From Erythrobacter litoralis (GTDB taxonomy: Bacteria > Pseudomonadota > Alphaproteobacteria > Sphingomonadales > Sphingomonadaceae), in the NCBI RefSeq assembly GCF_001719165.1, contig NZ_CP017057.1, positions 1,488,001 through 1,552,000 of the forward strand: DNA of 64,000 nt. Reading direction: 5' to 3'. Below the pieces are notes generated by a model, which saw only the letters and a list, made by a program, of their open reading frames with translations, was not told the origin of the DNA and ran no database searches. Positions 1-9,446 of this stretch are shown here, in pieces. Position numbers and translations under genes: made by a program. The first letter of the stretch is position 1; each line of letters opens with the position of its first letter.

Positions 1-1089
1 TCTGCCGATCCGGAAGCGCTGGCGGCGATCCTCTACACCAGCGGTTCGACCGGGCGGCCCAAGGGCGTGATGCTGACCCATGCGAACATGTGGCTGGGGG
101 CGGTTTCGGTTGCCCATTACCTCCGGATGCGGGGCGACGACGTGACGCTGTCCGTGCTGCCGCTGAGCTTCGATTACGGGCAGAACCAGTTGTTCTCGAC
201 ATGGTATGCGGGAGGAAGCGTTGTGCCGCTCGATTTCCTCTTTCCGCGCGACGTGGCCAAGGCCTGCGCGAAGCATGGCGTGACGACGCTCGCCGCGGTC
301 TCGCCGCTCTGGGTGCAACTGACCGAGCTTGACTGGAAAGTCGAGGAAAGTGCCCCGCTCAGGCGCCTGACCAATAGCGGAGGCGCGCTGACGGTTGAGC
401 TTGTACAATCGCTCCGGAGGATCTTCCCGCAGGCGGATCTTTATCCGATGTATGGTCTGACCGAAGCGTTCCGATCGACCTACCTCGATCCTTCTTTGGT
501 AGAAAAATATCCGACATCAATGGGTAAGGCGATACCCTTCGCAGAGATTCTCGTCATCGGCGATGATGGCGAAGTGGCCGGGCCAGGCGAGGAGGGTGAG
601 CTTGTCCATTGCGGGCCGCTCGTCGCGCAGGGCTATTGGCAGGACCCGGAACGCACCAGCAAGCGCTTCCGACCGGCCCCTTCTGCGTCGTGTTATGGGG
701 GGACGGCCGTGTGGTCGGGTGACCGGGTACGGCGCGACGAAGAAGGCCTGCTCCATTTCGTCGGAAGGCGCGATGCCATGATCAAGAGCGCGGGCAACCG
801 CATCAGCCCGCAGGAGATCGAGGAAGCCGCGCTCGCCAGCGGCCTCGCCTCCGAGGCGGTCGCGCTCGGCATCGCCGATCCGCGGCTCGGCCAGGCGGTG
901 CACCTCGTCGTGCGCGGGCCGGGCGACGCCGATGCGCTCGCAAGGGCGCTCAAGACGGCGCTGCCCAATTTCATGCAGCCGCAGCGCATCCACTGGCGCG
1001 AGACGATGCCCCTCAATCCCAACGGCAAGATCGACCGCACGGCGCTTGCCGCCGAACTCGCCGCTACAGCCGAGGACGCGAACGAATGA
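1..1089 (+). CDS. Acyl-CoA ligase (AMP-forming), exosortase A system-associated; 5' end cut by window
   Basis: C-terminal 362 codons of an ANL-superfamily adenylating enzyme; the reading frame is open from base 1, so the start lies upstream. The AMP-binding P-loop YTSGSTGRPKGV is encoded at about 34-69. Downstream are an adenine/substrate region around YPMYGLTEAF and the hinge GDRVRRDEEG with the GRRDAMIKSAGNRISPQEIE element, and the catalytic lysine motif NPNGKIDR lies near the C-terminus. Such enzymes activate a carboxylate as acyl-AMP and pass it to CoA or a carrier protein. Position directly before a PLP decarboxylase, overlapping it by 4 bases (ATGA), is the arrangement of the XrtA-associated ligase family (TIGR03098, from memory). 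The natural substrate is unknown. Confidence 0.9.
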   Translation, partial: SADPEALAAILYTSGSTGRPKGVMLTHANMWLGAVSVAHYLRMRGDDVTLSVLPLSFDYGQNQLFSTWYAGGSVVPLDFLFPRDVAKACAKHGVTTLAAVSPLWVQLTELDWKVEESAPLRRLTNSGGALTVELVQSLRRIFPQADLYPMYGLTEAFRSTYLDPSLVEKYPTSMGKAIPFAEILVIGDDGEVAGPGEEGELVHCGPLVAQGYWQDPERTSKRFRPAPSASCYGGTAVWSGDRVRRDEEGLLHFVGRRDAMIKSAGNRISPQEIEEAALASGLASEAVALGIADPRLGQAVHLVVRGPGDADALARALKTALPNFMQPQRIHWRETMPLNPNGKIDRTALAAELAATAEDANE

Positions 1090-2312
1090 AACCCGTCGGA
1101 CCGATCCCCAGCGGCTACGAAACCCTCGACGGCGAGCTGACGATAGGCGGGCGCACCGCGAGTGCGCTGGTCGAGGAGGCGGGCGGCACGCCGCTGTTCG
1201 TCTATTCGGGTGCGCTCCTCAGCCGGCGCGTCGCCGACCTGCGCGCCGCGCTTCCCGGGCGGATCGGCATCAACTACGCGGTCAAGGCGAACCCCATGCC
1301 TGCTGTCGTCACCCACATGGCGCCGCTCGTCGACGGTTTCGACATCGCTTCTTCGGGGGAACTGGCGATCCTCGAAAAGGTCGGCATAGATCCCGCGCGC
1401 ATCAGCTTTGCAGGCCCCGGCAAGCGCGAGGACGAGCTTGAAGCCGCGATCGCCGCCGGGGTGACGCTCAATTGCGAATCCGCAGGCGAGGCGGCGCGTT
1501 CGCTCGCGATCGGCGAGCGTATCGGCAAGCGGCCGCGGATCGCGATCCGGGTCAATCCCAGCTTCGAGCTCAGAGGGTCGGGGATGAAGATGGGCGGCGG
1601 GGCGAAGCAGTTTGGCGTCGATGCCGACAAGGTCCCCGCGCTCGCCCGCGAGGTGATCGGGCAGGGGGCGGAATGGCGCGGCCTCCATATCTTCACGGGC
1701 AGCCAGGCCCTGAGTGCAGAAGCCATCGTAGAAACGCAAGGCAACGTATTGAATTTGGCGGCACATCTTACCGATGAAATCGGCCACGGCCTGCCCAAGC
1801 TCAACATGGGAGGCGGTTTCGGCATCCCCTATTTCCCGGGAGATGAGCCACTTGATCTCGCCGAGGTGGGGCGCGCCCTTGGCGAACGGGTCGCGGACCT
1901 TCCGAAAGCGCTCGCCGGGACCGAGCTGTGCCTTGAACTCGGGCGCTATCTCGCAGGCGAAGCCGGGGTCTATCTGTGCCGCGTCGTTGACCGCAAGCAG
2001 AGCCATGGGACGACCTATCTCGTCACCGACGGAGGCCTGCATCACCAGCTCGCCGCCTCGGGCAATTTCGGAACGGTGGTGCGCCGCAACTACCCTTCGG
2101 CCATCGCCACCCGCTATGACGAGGAGCCTGCCGAAGAGGTCAACATCGTCGGCTGCCTGTGCACCCCTCTCGACCGGCTCGCCGACCAGGCGATGCTGCC
2201 GCGCGCGGATGTGGGCGATATCGTCGCGGTGTTCTGTGCCGGAGCCTATGGTGCGACCGCATCGCCATCGGCCTTTCTCGGTCATGGTCTGGCGCGCGAA
2301 ATACTGGTCTGA
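1086..2312 (+). CDS. PLP-dependent decarboxylase, exosortase A system-associated
   Basis: 408-aa fold-type-III decarboxylase of the diaminopimelate/ornithine decarboxylase class. The PLP lysine sits in INYAVKANPMPAVV near residue 65. The HIFTGSQ segment and the glycine-rich GGGFGIPYF segment match the phosphate-binding and substrate loops of the family, and the C-terminal CAGAYGATASPSAFLGHG resembles the DapC/LysA dimer motif. ATG overlaps the stop of the acyl-CoA ligase (ATGA), so the two are co-translated. Ligase plus decarboxylase, usually with an acyl carrier protein upstream, is a recurring module of XrtA clusters (TIGR03099, from memory). It may supply an amine-derived decoration of the polysaccharide; that is inference. 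Confidence 0.9.
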   Translation: MKPVGPIPSGYETLDGELTIGGRTASALVEEAGGTPLFVYSGALLSRRVADLRAALPGRIGINYAVKANPMPAVVTHMAPLVDGFDIASSGELAILEKVGIDPARISFAGPGKREDELEAAIAAGVTLNCESAGEAARSLAIGERIGKRPRIAIRVNPSFELRGSGMKMGGGAKQFGVDADKVPALAREVIGQGAEWRGLHIFTGSQALSAEAIVETQGNVLNLAAHLTDEIGHGLPKLNMGGGFGIPYFPGDEPLDLAEVGRALGERVADLPKALAGTELCLELGRYLAGEAGVYLCRVVDRKQSHGTTYLVTDGGLHHQLAASGNFGTVVRRNYPSAIATRYDEEPAEEVNIVGCLCTPLDRLADQAMLPRADVGDIVAVFCAGAYGATASPSAFLGHGLAREILV

Positions 2313-2314
2313 TC

Positions 2315-2337
2315 GCCGGGCCGCGCGCGCGCCCGGC
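2315..2337 (+). terminator. GC-rich hairpin after the ligase/decarboxylase pair
   Basis: Arms GCCGGGC (2315-2321) and GCCCGGC (2331-2337) pair perfectly across a 9-nt CG loop, three bases after the decarboxylase stop. There is no clear T-tract, so it is only a possible terminator. The rest of the 219-base gap to the export gene shows no gene and no promoter that I find convincing. Confidence 0.35.
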
Positions 2338-2531
2338 CAGGCCGTTCGTTAACCTGTCGAATTGCCCTGTCCCAAGGCGGGATGGGGTCTCGATTGAGGG
2401 CTTATTCCTAACACTCTCTTCACCATTTTCGGGCAGAGGCGAAGTCCATGTTCGCCGGGCCGTGCGTGGGCAGGTCGCTCCTGCCCGGAGCCGACCGGCC
2501 AGGCGGACCCTTGGCCCGAGGACAGGTATCG

Positions 2532-3197
2532 ATGCTCAATCCGCCGCTTTTCCGTTTTCCGACCGCTCGCCTCGCAGCGCAGATCATGGCAGCCGTGCTG
2601 GTGCCGATCGGCCTTGCCGGCTGCGCTGCCGGAGGACCGGAACTGCCGCCAGCTACCTACGGAGCCGCGCCCGAGCAGCCTTCGGAGGAATACCGCATCG
2701 GCCCGCTCGACGACATCACGATCCATGTCTGGCGCAACCCGGAACTGAGCGCGGAGAAGGTCAAGGTCCGCCCCGACGGGCGGCTGACCATCCCGCTTGT
2801 CCAGGACATCCCGGCGGTCGGCAAGACCGCAACGGAACTGCAGGACTACATCGCGGGCGAGCTTGCCCAGTATATCGAGCAACCGATCGTTTCGGTCATC
2901 GTCAACACGCCCGGCGGGACCTACGATCAGCGCGTGCGCGTGGTCGGCTCGACCGAACAGCCCGCCTCGCTGCCGTATCAGGCCAACATGACCGTGCTTG
3001 ACGCGATGATCGCGGTCGGCGGGCTTGGCGAATTTGCAAGCGGCAACCGTGCCAAGCTGATCCGGCTCGACCGCGAAAGCGGCACGCAGAAGGAATACCG
3101 CCTGCGCCTCGCTGACCTTCTGAAGCGCGGGGATGCGAGCGCCAATGTGATGCTTTCGCCCGGCGACACGATCATCATTCCCGAAAGCCGCTTCTAG
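2532..3197 (+). CDS. XrtA-type polysaccharide export lipoprotein (Wza-like)
   Basis: 221-aa outer-membrane export protein. The start ATG at 2532 is preceded by AGGACAGG; longer upstream starts would place the lipobox too far inside. Signal peptide with lipobox GLAGC (Cys about residue 33). Then comes the polysaccharide biosynthesis/export domain, starting YRIGPLDDITIHVWRNPELS and containing VRPDGRLTIPLV. An SLBB-like segment follows (RVRVVGSTEQPASLPY). Family: PEP-CTERM/XrtA export protein (TIGR03027, from memory). It should form the outer-membrane exit channel for the exopolysaccharide and opens a run of co-oriented genes to 14671. Confidence 0.92.
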   Translation: MLNPPLFRFPTARLAAQIMAAVLVPIGLAGCAAGGPELPPATYGAAPEQPSEEYRIGPLDDITIHVWRNPELSAEKVKVRPDGRLTIPLVQDIPAVGKTATELQDYIAGELAQYIEQPIVSVIVNTPGGTYDQRVRVVGSTEQPASLPYQANMTVLDAMIAVGGLGEFASGNRAKLIRLDRESGTQKEYRLRLADLLKRGDASANVMLSPGDTIIIPESRF

Positions 3198-3212
3198 GGG
3201 CGCGCGGCACGG

Positions 3213-4736
3213 ATGGACGAACTCTTCGATGAAGTGCGCGCGGCGCTCTGGTCGGTCTGGCACCGGCGCTGGATCGCGATCGCGGTCGCGTGGGGGGTGT
3301 GCCTCCTCGGCTGGCTGGTGGTCGCGCTGATCCCCAATTCCTACGAATCCAAGGCGCGCATCTATGTCGATGTGGAAGATGTCCTGTCCGAACAGCTCGG
3401 CATTGCGGGCGACGGGCGAGAGGAAATCCTGCGCGTGCGCCAGACGCTGGCGAGCAACGTCAATCTCGAACGGGTGATCAAGGGGACGCGTCTGGGCGAG
3501 GGGATTTCGACTCGCGGCGAGATGGACAATGCGATCGCCGACCTTGCCAAGCAGGTCGCGGTCCAAAGCGAGGAGGACAATCTCTTCGCGATCACCGCTA
3601 CGGTCGGCAAAAGCGACCTGTCCGATGCTGAGAACGCGGTGCTGGCGCGCAATGTGGTGCAGAAACTGCTCGACATCTTCCGGGAGGAGCACATCGCCGG
3701 AAACCGTGCGGGTATCGACCAGGCGCTGGCCGAACTCGATTCCCAGCTCGAAGAGCGCAAGACCGAGCTCGAAGCGGCCGAGGAGCGTCGCCTGTCCTTC
3801 GAGGCGCAGTATCCCGATCTCATCGGTGGCTCGCAGACGCTTTCGAGCAAGGTCCAGCAGGCCCGCACCGAATTGCGCGATGTCGATGCCGACCTCGCCG
3901 CCGCGCAGAGCGCATTGGCCGCGATCGAGGGCCAGGTTTCGGGCACGCCGCGCACCATCATCAGCCCCGGCGGGGCGACGGGTCCGCGCGGCGCGCTGAT
4001 GCAGGCGCAGGCCCAGCTCGCCGAATTGCGCTCGCGCGGGCTTACCAACGTTCACCCGGACGTTATCGCGACGAAGCGTCAGGTCGATCTGCTGGCGAAA
4101 CAGGCAGCAGCGGCTGGACCCGAGGATGCCGGCGGCACGCCGAACCCTGCCTACACATCGCTCATCGCGATCCGCGCGGACCGGCAGGCGGCGGTGGAAT
4201 CGCTCCAGGCGCGGCGTGCGGCGCTGCAATCGACACTGGCCTCGCTGATGGCGAGCCAGGCGAGCGAGCCTGCGATCGCCGCCGAAGCGAACCGGATCAG
4301 CCGCGACTACGACGTGCTGCGCAGGAATTACGAGGATCTGCTCCAGAACCGCGAGGAGATCAGGACCCGCGGCCACGTTGTGGACGAGACGAGCCAGTAC
4401 AAGTTCAACCTGATCGACCCGCCGGTCGTCCCGCAAAAGCCCGCTGCGCCCAATCGGCCGGTCCTTTTGCTTGGCGTGCTGGTCGTGGGTCTTGGCGCGG
4501 GTGCGGGCGTCGCGTGGGGACTGGGCCAGCTGCGTTCGGGTTTCGCGACGCCGCAGAAGCTCGAACGCGCTTTCGACCTCCCCGTGATCGGTGCGATTTC
4601 CCTGACGCTGTCGGATGCGGCGAAGGCGCTGGAGCGGCGGCGGCTGAAACAGTTCGCGGGGGCCTGTGCGGGGCTGGGCGCGGTATTCGTGATCCTGCTC
4701 GCGATCGAGGTCGTCTCGGTCGGGACGGTGGCATGA
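3213..4736 (+). CDS. XrtA system polysaccharide chain-length determinant
   Basis: 507-aa Wzz/GumC-type polysaccharide co-polymerase. It has an N-terminal membrane segment (about residues 20-42, IAIAVAWGVCLLGWLVVALI) with the Wzz signature region just after it, then a long periplasmic coiled coil (about residues 150-390, rich in AELDSQLEERKTELEAAEER-type heptads). A second membrane segment lies near 415-435 and a last hydrophobic segment at the extreme C-terminus. The FNLIDPPVVPQKPAAPNRP motif before TM2 is typical. It has no kinase domain of its own; that is the next gene. Starts 15 bases after the export gene. Matches TIGR03007 by memory. Controls polymer length at the inner membrane. Confidence 0.92.
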   Translation: MDELFDEVRAALWSVWHRRWIAIAVAWGVCLLGWLVVALIPNSYESKARIYVDVEDVLSEQLGIAGDGREEILRVRQTLASNVNLERVIKGTRLGEGISTRGEMDNAIADLAKQVAVQSEEDNLFAITATVGKSDLSDAENAVLARNVVQKLLDIFREEHIAGNRAGIDQALAELDSQLEERKTELEAAEERRLSFEAQYPDLIGGSQTLSSKVQQARTELRDVDADLAAAQSALAAIEGQVSGTPRTIISPGGATGPRGALMQAQAQLAELRSRGLTNVHPDVIATKRQVDLLAKQAAAAGPEDAGGTPNPAYTSLIAIRADRQAAVESLQARRAALQSTLASLMASQASEPAIAAEANRISRDYDVLRRNYEDLLQNREEIRTRGHVVDETSQYKFNLIDPPVVPQKPAAPNRPVLLLGVLVVGLGAGAGVAWGLGQLRSGFATPQKLERAFDLPVIGAISLTLSDAAKALERRRLKQFAGACAGLGAVFVILLAIEVVSVGTVA

Positions 4737-4746
4737 GGAGCGGATC

Positions 4747-5712
4747 ATGACCAAGCACAGCAGGATCACACCCGCAGGCGAACCCGGAAAGAAGCGCCCT
4801 TCGCTGCTTGAGCGGGCCGAGGAAACCTTCGGGAAAGGCCGTCTTGGCCCGGCCGGCGTGCCCGCGGACCTGCCCGAACCGCCGCGCCGGGGGCCCCGGC
4901 CAGCGCCGAGTGCACCCGCAAGCCCGGGAAAGGCGCTGGTTCCGACCACGCCCGAGCAGCGCGAACAGGCCCGTATCGGGCTCGCCGGGCCGTACCAGAC
5001 GATCGACCGGGCGCGGCTCCGTGCCGAAGGCCTGATCGTACCCGAGGACCCGGTCACCGGGCAGCTCGAGGAATTCCGCATCGTCAAGCGCGAGCTGCTC
5101 GTCGAGGCGCGCGCGGGCGCGGCCGGTCCGCTCTCCCGGCGCATCCTCGTCTGCTCGCCGCATCCCGGCGAGGGCAAGACCTACATCGCAACCAATCTCG
5201 CGATCGCCATGGCTGCCGAGCGCGATATCGAGGTCGTGCTGGTCGATGCCGACGTGGTGAAACCCTCGGTCACGCGGCGGCTCGGCATCGCCGGCGGGGC
5301 GGGATTGATGGACACGCTCGCCGATCCTTCGATCGAGCCCGAAAGCTGCGTCATCCGAACCGATATCGAGGGGCTCTTCGTGCTTCCCGCAGGCAATGCC
5401 AGCGTGCGCGATGCCGAATATCTCTCGAGCGCCCGGACCGGCGTGGTGCTGGAGCGGCTGACCCGCGGAGCACCGAACCGCATCCTGATCTTCGACACGC
5501 CTCCCGCGCTCGCCGCATCCCCCGCGGCCGAGCTTGCCGGCCATGTCGGACAGGCGATGCTGGTGGTGCGCGCCGACGAGACGAGCCGCGCCGCGCTCGA
5601 GGACGCGCAGCAATTGCTGTCGGCCTGCGCCGATATCAAGCTCCTCCTCAACGCCGCGCGCTACAGCCCTTCGGGCCGTCGTTTCGGCGATTACGGCCTG
5701 GCAAAGGGCTAG
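4747..5712 (+). CDS. XrtA-associated tyrosine autokinase-like ATPase
   Basis: 321-aa BY-kinase/ParA-like ATPase. The first 120 residues are proline-rich and low in complexity, then EFRIVKRELL leads into Walker A SPHPGEGKTYIATNLAIAM (about residues 137-155), Walker A' VVLVDADVVKPSV and Walker B-like ILIFDTPPAL. Tyrosines near the C-terminus (RYSPSGRRFGDYG) could be autophosphorylation sites, though there are only two, fewer than in the Tyr clusters of Wzc or CpsD. Pairs with the chain-length protein ten bases upstream to regulate polymerisation (TIGR03018 family, from memory). Confidence 0.9.
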   Translation: MTKHSRITPAGEPGKKRPSLLERAEETFGKGRLGPAGVPADLPEPPRRGPRPAPSAPASPGKALVPTTPEQREQARIGLAGPYQTIDRARLRAEGLIVPEDPVTGQLEEFRIVKRELLVEARAGAAGPLSRRILVCSPHPGEGKTYIATNLAIAMAAERDIEVVLVDADVVKPSVTRRLGIAGGAGLMDTLADPSIEPESCVIRTDIEGLFVLPAGNASVRDAEYLSSARTGVVLERLTRGAPNRILIFDTPPALAASPAAELAGHVGQAMLVVRADETSRAALEDAQQLLSACADIKLLLNAARYSPSGRRFGDYGLAKG

Positions 5713-5716
5713 GTCG

Positions 5717-7360
5717 ATGCGTTTCGCGCTCCTTGCTCTTGCGGCCCTTGTCGGCCTTGCTGCCTCGGTCCCGGCCCATGCCCAGGACCGGCGGGGGGAC
5801 AATGCGTTCGGCACCGGAGGTGGCAATGGCGACGGTCGCACCGTCATCCAGCCCTATATCGAGGTGAGCCAGGTCCTCTCCGCCGAGCTGACACCGGGCG
5901 ACGACGTGCTCACCTTCACCCAGTTGGCCGCCGGGGTCGATGCCAACACGCAGGGTCGCAATTCCGGGGCCTCGGTTTCGCTGCGCTACGAACGCAACAT
6001 CGCCTGGGGCGACGACCAGGTCGACACCGACACGCTGAGCGGGGTGGCGCGAGGCTATCTTTCCGTGGTCCCCCGCGCGCTTACGTTCGAAGCGGGCGGC
6101 CTTGCGAGCCGCACCCGGCTCGATGGTGGCGGCGGTGTCTCCAGCAACCCGCTGGTCCGCGAGGATGCGGAAAGCCAGATCTATTCGATCTATGCCGGGC
6201 CGACGCTGGCCACCAATGTCGGGCGGGTCGCGGTCAATGGCTTTGCGCGGTTCGGCTACAATCGCTTCGAGACCGAGAACGCGGCATTCGATCCCGCCGG
6301 AAACGCGGTCGACGTGTTCGATGACAGTGTGACCTATAACGGGCGGGTCACTGCCTCGACCCGATCTGGCGACCCGTTCCCGGTCGGTCTCGCCGTCACC
6401 GGCGGGATCTTTCAGGAAGAGATCTCCAATCTCGACCAACGGGTGCGCGATGCGTTCGTGCGCGCCGACGTCACCGTTCCGGTCACGCCTTCGCTCGCGA
6501 TCGTGGGCGGGGTGGGCTATGAGGATGTCGAGATATCGAGCCGCGACGCGCTTCGCGATGCAAGCGGCGATCCCGTGATCGGAGCTGACGGGCGGCTCGT
6601 CACCGACAGTTCGGGGCCCCGCAGGATCGCCTTCGACGTCGACGGCCTGCTCTGGGATGTCGGCGTATTGTGGCGACCGAGCTCGCGCACCTCGCTCGAG
6701 GCGCGAGTGGGTGAACGTTACGATTCAACAACCTATTACGGTAATTTCACATATCAGCCGAACTCGCGCAGTGCGCTCAGCGTTGTCGCCTATGACGGGG
6801 TCAGCGGCTTTGGCGGTGTACTCAACAACGCTCTTGCGGGCCTGTCGAGCGATTTCACCGCGTTTCGCAATCCCGTCACCGGTGATTTCGGCGGCCTTGT
6901 CAGCGGGGGCGAAGGGGCGGGCCTTGTCGGCACGCTCGGTTCGGTGCGTTCGGCAGCGTTCCGCGGTCGCGGCGTTCGGGCGAGCTATCAGCGGCGCATC
7001 GGCCGGCTCGATGCGGCTATCGGCGCGGGCTATGACCGGCGCACCTTCATTGCCGCGGCCGGGACCCCGCTCGAAGCGGCGGACGGCCTGACCGACGAAA
7101 GCTATTACGTCACGGGCGCCCTGTCCCGCCAGATCGGCCAGCGCGCGATCATCACCGCGAATGCCTATGCCAACTGGTTCGAGAGCGCGAGCGTGGGCGG
7201 CGATGTCACCGCCTTCGGCGCCTCGGCCTCCTACAACCGATCGCTTACCCAGCGCCTGTCGGGACGCGCGGCGCTGGCGATCGATTACTTCGACAGCGAA
7301 TTCTCCGCCGAGGATTTCGCCTTTGCCACCGCGCTTATCGGCCTGCGCTACAACTTCTGA
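5717..7360 (+). CDS. XrtA-associated outer-membrane beta-barrel protein
   Basis: 547 aa with a clear signal peptide (MRFALLALAALVGLAASVPAHAQ, cleavage after AHA). The mature part has many alternating amphipathic strands and ends in a C-terminal aromatic strand ALIGLRYNF, as in outer-membrane porin-like barrels. Start chosen at ATG 5717, four bases after the previous stop. Corresponds to the uncharacterised PEP-CTERM system-associated barrel (TIGR03016, from memory). It may help move or anchor polysaccharide at the outer membrane, but its role is not proven in any organism I can name. Confidence 0.85.
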   Translation: MRFALLALAALVGLAASVPAHAQDRRGDNAFGTGGGNGDGRTVIQPYIEVSQVLSAELTPGDDVLTFTQLAAGVDANTQGRNSGASVSLRYERNIAWGDDQVDTDTLSGVARGYLSVVPRALTFEAGGLASRTRLDGGGGVSSNPLVREDAESQIYSIYAGPTLATNVGRVAVNGFARFGYNRFETENAAFDPAGNAVDVFDDSVTYNGRVTASTRSGDPFPVGLAVTGGIFQEEISNLDQRVRDAFVRADVTVPVTPSLAIVGGVGYEDVEISSRDALRDASGDPVIGADGRLVTDSSGPRRIAFDVDGLLWDVGVLWRPSSRTSLEARVGERYDSTTYYGNFTYQPNSRSALSVVAYDGVSGFGGVLNNALAGLSSDFTAFRNPVTGDFGGLVSGGEGAGLVGTLGSVRSAAFRGRGVRASYQRRIGRLDAAIGAGYDRRTFIAAAGTPLEAADGLTDESYYVTGALSRQIGQRAIITANAYANWFESASVGGDVTAFGASASYNRSLTQRLSGRAALAIDYFDSEFSAEDFAFATALIGLRYNF

Positions 7361-7377
7361 ATCAGGGGAGCCCAGAC

Positions 7378-8529
7378 ATGTACGAACAATTCTACGGCCT
7401 CAGTGCTCGCCCCTTCCAGCTCACGCCCGACCCGCAATTCTATTTCGAGAGCATCACGCACAAGAAGGCGATGAGCTATCTCGGCTACGGGATGAACCAG
7501 GGCGAGGGCTTCATCGTCGTCACAGGCGAGGTCGGGGCGGGCAAGTCGACGCTGGTGGCGCACCTGATGGAGCGGATCGACCGCGAGGCGCTGACGGTCG
7601 CGCAGATCGTCACTTCGGCGCTCGACGGGGAGGAAGTGGTCCATGTCGTCGCGCAGGCTTTCGGCCTGTCGGTCGAAGGGCATGACAAGGCATCGGCGCT
7701 GGGTGCGATCGAGCGTTTCCTCCAGGACGAGGCGCGCGCCGGTCGCCGTTGCCTGCTGGTGGTCGATGAATGCCAGAATCTCGAACTCGACGCGCTCGAG
7801 GAACTGCGCATGTTGTCCAATTTCCAGCTCGGCTCGCACCCGCTTCTCCAGAGCCTGCTGCTGGGCCAGCCCGAATTCCGCCGCACGCTTGCGCATCACC
7901 CGGGCCTCGACCAGCTGCGCCAGCGGATCATCGCCTCGCATCATCTCGAAGCGCTGGGAGAGGACGAGATCGAGGCCTACGTCACCCACCGGCTCGGCCA
8001 GGTCGGCTGGGACGGGCGCCCCGTTCTGGGCGAAGTGCTGGCCAGCGCGCTCCACCTTGCGAGCGAGGGGATCCCGCGGCGCATCAATCAAATCATGAAC
8101 CGGCTCCTGCTGCTCGGCGCGATCGAGGAGGAGGAGGTGCTCACCCCTGCCATGCTCGAAGCGGTGGTCGAGGAGATGGCAGGCGACGAGGCGCAGGGCG
8201 CGAAAGCGCCGGAACCGAATACCGCCGCCCGACCTGCCGAAATTGCGGTCGGCGAAGAGGGGGGGGCGGCAGGCGAAGTCGCTGCGCTTCTGGCAGAGCG
8301 CGATGCGCGCACTTCCGAACTTGAATCGGCTATCCGCGAATTGCAGGCGGCGGGTTCTGCCCTGCACGGGGATGGTGCCTCCATGGACGCCGCCGCCGCG
8401 GATCCGGCATTGGCCGAGACGATCCGCAAGCTGGAAGCGCGGCTCGAGGAGCAGGAGCAATCGCTCCGTCACGTTCTCACCATGCTGATCGAATGGCTCG
8501 AGGACGACATCGCGCGGGAGGCGGCCTGA
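7378..8529 (+). CDS. XrtA-associated AAA ATPase (ExeA/GspA-like)
   Basis: 383-aa ATPase starting MYEQFYGLSARPFQLTPDP, the usual opening of the ExeA-like family. Walker A is TGEVGAGKST (residues 49-58), Walker B LLVVDECQNL, then an arginine-finger helical domain (GIPRRINQIMNRLLLLGAIE). The last 110 residues are alanine/glutamate-rich and end in a coiled coil (IRKLEARLEEQEQSLRHV). Family TIGR03015 (from memory). Lies between the barrel and deacetylase genes and is followed immediately by a GTG start, so translation is probably coupled. The function in the locus is unknown; it may energise assembly of the export machinery. Confidence 0.9.
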   Translation: MYEQFYGLSARPFQLTPDPQFYFESITHKKAMSYLGYGMNQGEGFIVVTGEVGAGKSTLVAHLMERIDREALTVAQIVTSALDGEEVVHVVAQAFGLSVEGHDKASALGAIERFLQDEARAGRRCLLVVDECQNLELDALEELRMLSNFQLGSHPLLQSLLLGQPEFRRTLAHHPGLDQLRQRIIASHHLEALGEDEIEAYVTHRLGQVGWDGRPVLGEVLASALHLASEGIPRRINQIMNRLLLLGAIEEEEVLTPAMLEAVVEEMAGDEAQGAKAPEPNTAARPAEIAVGEEGGAAGEVAALLAERDARTSELESAIRELQAAGSALHGDGASMDAAAADPALAETIRKLEARLEEQEQSLRHVLTMLIEWLEDDIAREAA

Positions 8530-8531
8530 CC

Positions 8532-9446
8532 GTGGGGCAGGCGCCCGATCCTGAGGCACCGCTCGTCAACGGCCTGTCGGTCGATGTGGAGGAGTGGTTC
8601 CAGGTCGGCGCGTTCGAGCGCGTGATCGACCGCGCCGATTGGGCGGGCATGGCAAGCCGGGTCGAAGACAATGTCGACTTCCTTCTCGACCTGTTCGCCG
8701 AAGCGAGGGTAAGGGCAACCTTCTTCACCCTGGGCTGGGTCGCCGAGCGGCACCCTGCTCTGATGCGGCGCATCGCCGGGGGCGGGCACGAAATCGCCAG
8801 CCACGGATACGACCATGCGCGCGTCTTCACTCTTTCGCGACGGATCTTCGCGCAGGACATCGCGAAAGCGCGCTGCCTGATCGAGGACGCATCGGGCGCG
8901 CGCGTGTCGGGCTACCGGGCGCCGAGCTTCTCGATCGATGCGCGCACGCCCTGGGCTTTCGAGGAACTGGCGGCACAGGGCTATGCCTATTCCTCCAGCG
9001 TCGCGCCGGTCGCGCACGATCATTACGGCTGGCCCGAAGCGCCGCGTTTCGCGTTCCGCCCGGTCGCGGGCTCGCCGCTCGTCGAATTGCCCGTCACCAC
9101 GGCCATGCTCGGTCAGCGCCGGGTGGCGGCAGGCGGTGGCGGGTTCTTTCGCGTGCTCCCCTATTCGTTCTCGCGCTGGGCGATCGGGCAGGTCAACGCG
9201 CGGGAGCGCCGCCCTGCAGTGTTCTATTTCCACCCCTGGGAAGTCGATCCGGACCAGCCGCGCATGGACCATGCGCCGCTGCGCTCGCGGTTGAGGCATT
9301 ATACCGGGCTAGAGTCGATGGCGGGCAAGCTGCGCAAATTGCTCGGCGATTTCGAGTGGGGGCGGGTGGATGCTCTGGCGGCGCGCGAGGCGCATCGTGC
9401 GCAGGCCTTCGCTCCGCGATCGCTGCCGCAAAGCGAGGCCGCATGA
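8532..9446 (+). CDS. XrtA-associated polysaccharide deacetylase (NodB domain + DUF3473)
   Basis: 304-aa carbohydrate esterase 4 protein. The start is a GTG two bases after the preceding stop; it gives an N-terminus close to LSVDVEEWFQVGAF, the catalytic-Asp motif. The metal-binding motif HEIASHGYDH and the RAPSFSID motif follow, then the C-terminal DUF3473-type motif HPWEVDPDQPRM. No signal peptide, as usual for this family (TIGR03006, from memory). It should N- or O-deacetylate sugars of the repeat unit in the cytoplasm or on the lipid-linked precursor. Overlaps the FemAB gene by 4 bases. Confidence 0.92.
   Translation: MGQAPDPEAPLVNGLSVDVEEWFQVGAFERVIDRADWAGMASRVEDNVDFLLDLFAEARVRATFFTLGWVAERHPALMRRIAGGGHEIASHGYDHARVFTLSRRIFAQDIAKARCLIEDASGARVSGYRAPSFSIDARTPWAFEELAAQGYAYSSSVAPVAHDHYGWPEAPRFAFRPVAGSPLVELPVTTAMLGQRRVAAGGGGFFRVLPYSFSRWAIGQVNARERRPAVFYFHPWEVDPDQPRMDHAPLRSRLRHYTGLESMAGKLRKLLGDFEWGRVDALAAREAHRAQAFAPRSLPQSEAA

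Noticed and set aside
693..2285. Long open frame on the minus strand opposite the ligase and decarboxylase
   Set aside because: Mirror of the coding strand in a GC-rich genome. The plus-strand proteins carry clear family motifs, and the minus product has none.
2349..5177. 942-codon open frame on the minus strand
   Set aside because: It covers the export, chain-length and kinase genes on the opposite strand. Its product is Arg/Asp-rich without any recognisable domain.
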